This document shows positions 43,612 through 43,851 of a DNA stretch of 43,851 nt, one piece after another; position 1 is the first letter of the stretch; each line of letters begins with the position of its first letter. A program made the translations under genes and the position numbers. The DNA comes from Bacillota bacterium. GTDB taxonomy: Bacteria; Bacillota; Clostridia; Peptostreptococcales; Anaerovoracaceae. The stretch is from contig JARBUO010000039.1 in NCBI GenBank assembly GCA_029239605.1, positions 1 to 43,851 on the forward strand, in the 5' to 3' direction. The notes beneath the pieces were generated by a model, which was not told the DNA's origin, did not search any database, and saw only the letters and a program-made list of their open reading frames with translations.

Positions 43612-43851
43612 TTAAACTCTTGCCACACCGCTTCTTCTGGCCGCCTCGGCAACAGCACTTGCCACCGTATTTTTGATGCGTGGATCAAAGGCAGCCGGTA
43701 TGATATAATCCGATTTTAGTTCTGCGTCAGATACTAGGTCTGCAATTGCATAGGCTGCTGCAATTTTCATATCATCGTTGATGTCACTTGCACGTACATC
43801 CAATGCACCCCTGAAAATCCCCGGGAACGCCAGAACGTTGTTGATCTGATT
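43612..43851 (-). CDS. NAD-dependent malic enzyme, C-terminal 79 residues (cut by window edge)
   Basis: This is the end of a malic enzyme, which decarboxylates malate to pyruvate. The visible part [20 protein letters not shown] followed by [17 protein letters not shown] and [11 protein letters not shown] is the conserved NAD-binding domain end of the bacterial two-domain type. The start is beyond position 43851. A strong terminator follows about 100 bp downstream of the stop. Confidence 0.93.
   Translation of the reverse strand, partial: NQINNVLAFPGIFRGALDVRASDINDDMKIAAAYAIADLVSDAELKSDYIIPAAFDPRIKNTVASAVAEAARRSGVARV

Overview
The window looks like chromosome from a spore-forming, low-to-mid GC member of the Clostridia. 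The evidence is two sporulation/germination genes (gpr, spoIIP), CIRCE/HrcA heat-shock control, a T-box leader, strong AGGAGG ribosome-binding sites with some TTG and GTG starts, and many intrinsic terminators. I saw no rRNA or tRNA genes, no CRISPR array, no complete insertion sequence and no phage genes.

Region 1 (1-15.8 kb) is the conserved Firmicutes block rpsT / gpr - spoIIP - yqxA-like - lepA - hemW ... hrcA - grpE - dnaK. Here it is split: between hemW and hrcA lie a ZIP metal transporter, a cytidylate-kinase-like protein, a membrane acyltransferase, glycerol kinase, a flotillin/NfeD operon with a long hairpin-containing leader, and an XRE regulator. hrcA has a clear promoter followed by a perfect CIRCE operator.

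Region 2 (15.8-25.6 kb) begins with a noncoding stretch holding a 277-bp imperfect palindrome of unknown nature. It continues with an M20 amidohydrolase, an S66 LD-carboxypeptidase, a GreA/GreB C-terminal-like factor, a long-chain acyl-CoA synthetase, purine nucleoside phosphorylase (deoD), and a histidine kinase paired with an HD-GYP response regulator.

Region 3 (25.6-36.4 kb) is accessory. It has a sugar-dehydrogenase-like protein with an odd repeat-bearing N-terminus, an unrecognised exported protein, and an ABC-2 exporter next to a MerR-family regulator with two HTH domains. The regulator and transporter promoters share the same unusual 21-bp spacer layout. Then come a malate/lactate dehydrogenase-type oxidoreductase, a 982-residue receiver-receiver-ATP-grasp chimera, and two small membrane proteins.

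Region 4 (36.4-43.9 kb) has a stand-alone C39-like cysteine peptidase. A T-box leader (specifier read as UUC, Phe) controls a 43-residue membrane microprotein that overlaps a sodium:solute symporter. A VOC-family protein, a Cache-GGDEF diguanylate cyclase, an AAA ATPase, a PadR regulator with its membrane partner, and the C-terminus of malic enzyme follow. The best leads for something new are the palindromic element, the T-box/microprotein/symporter unit, the receiver-ATP-grasp protein and the dual-HTH MerR circuit.
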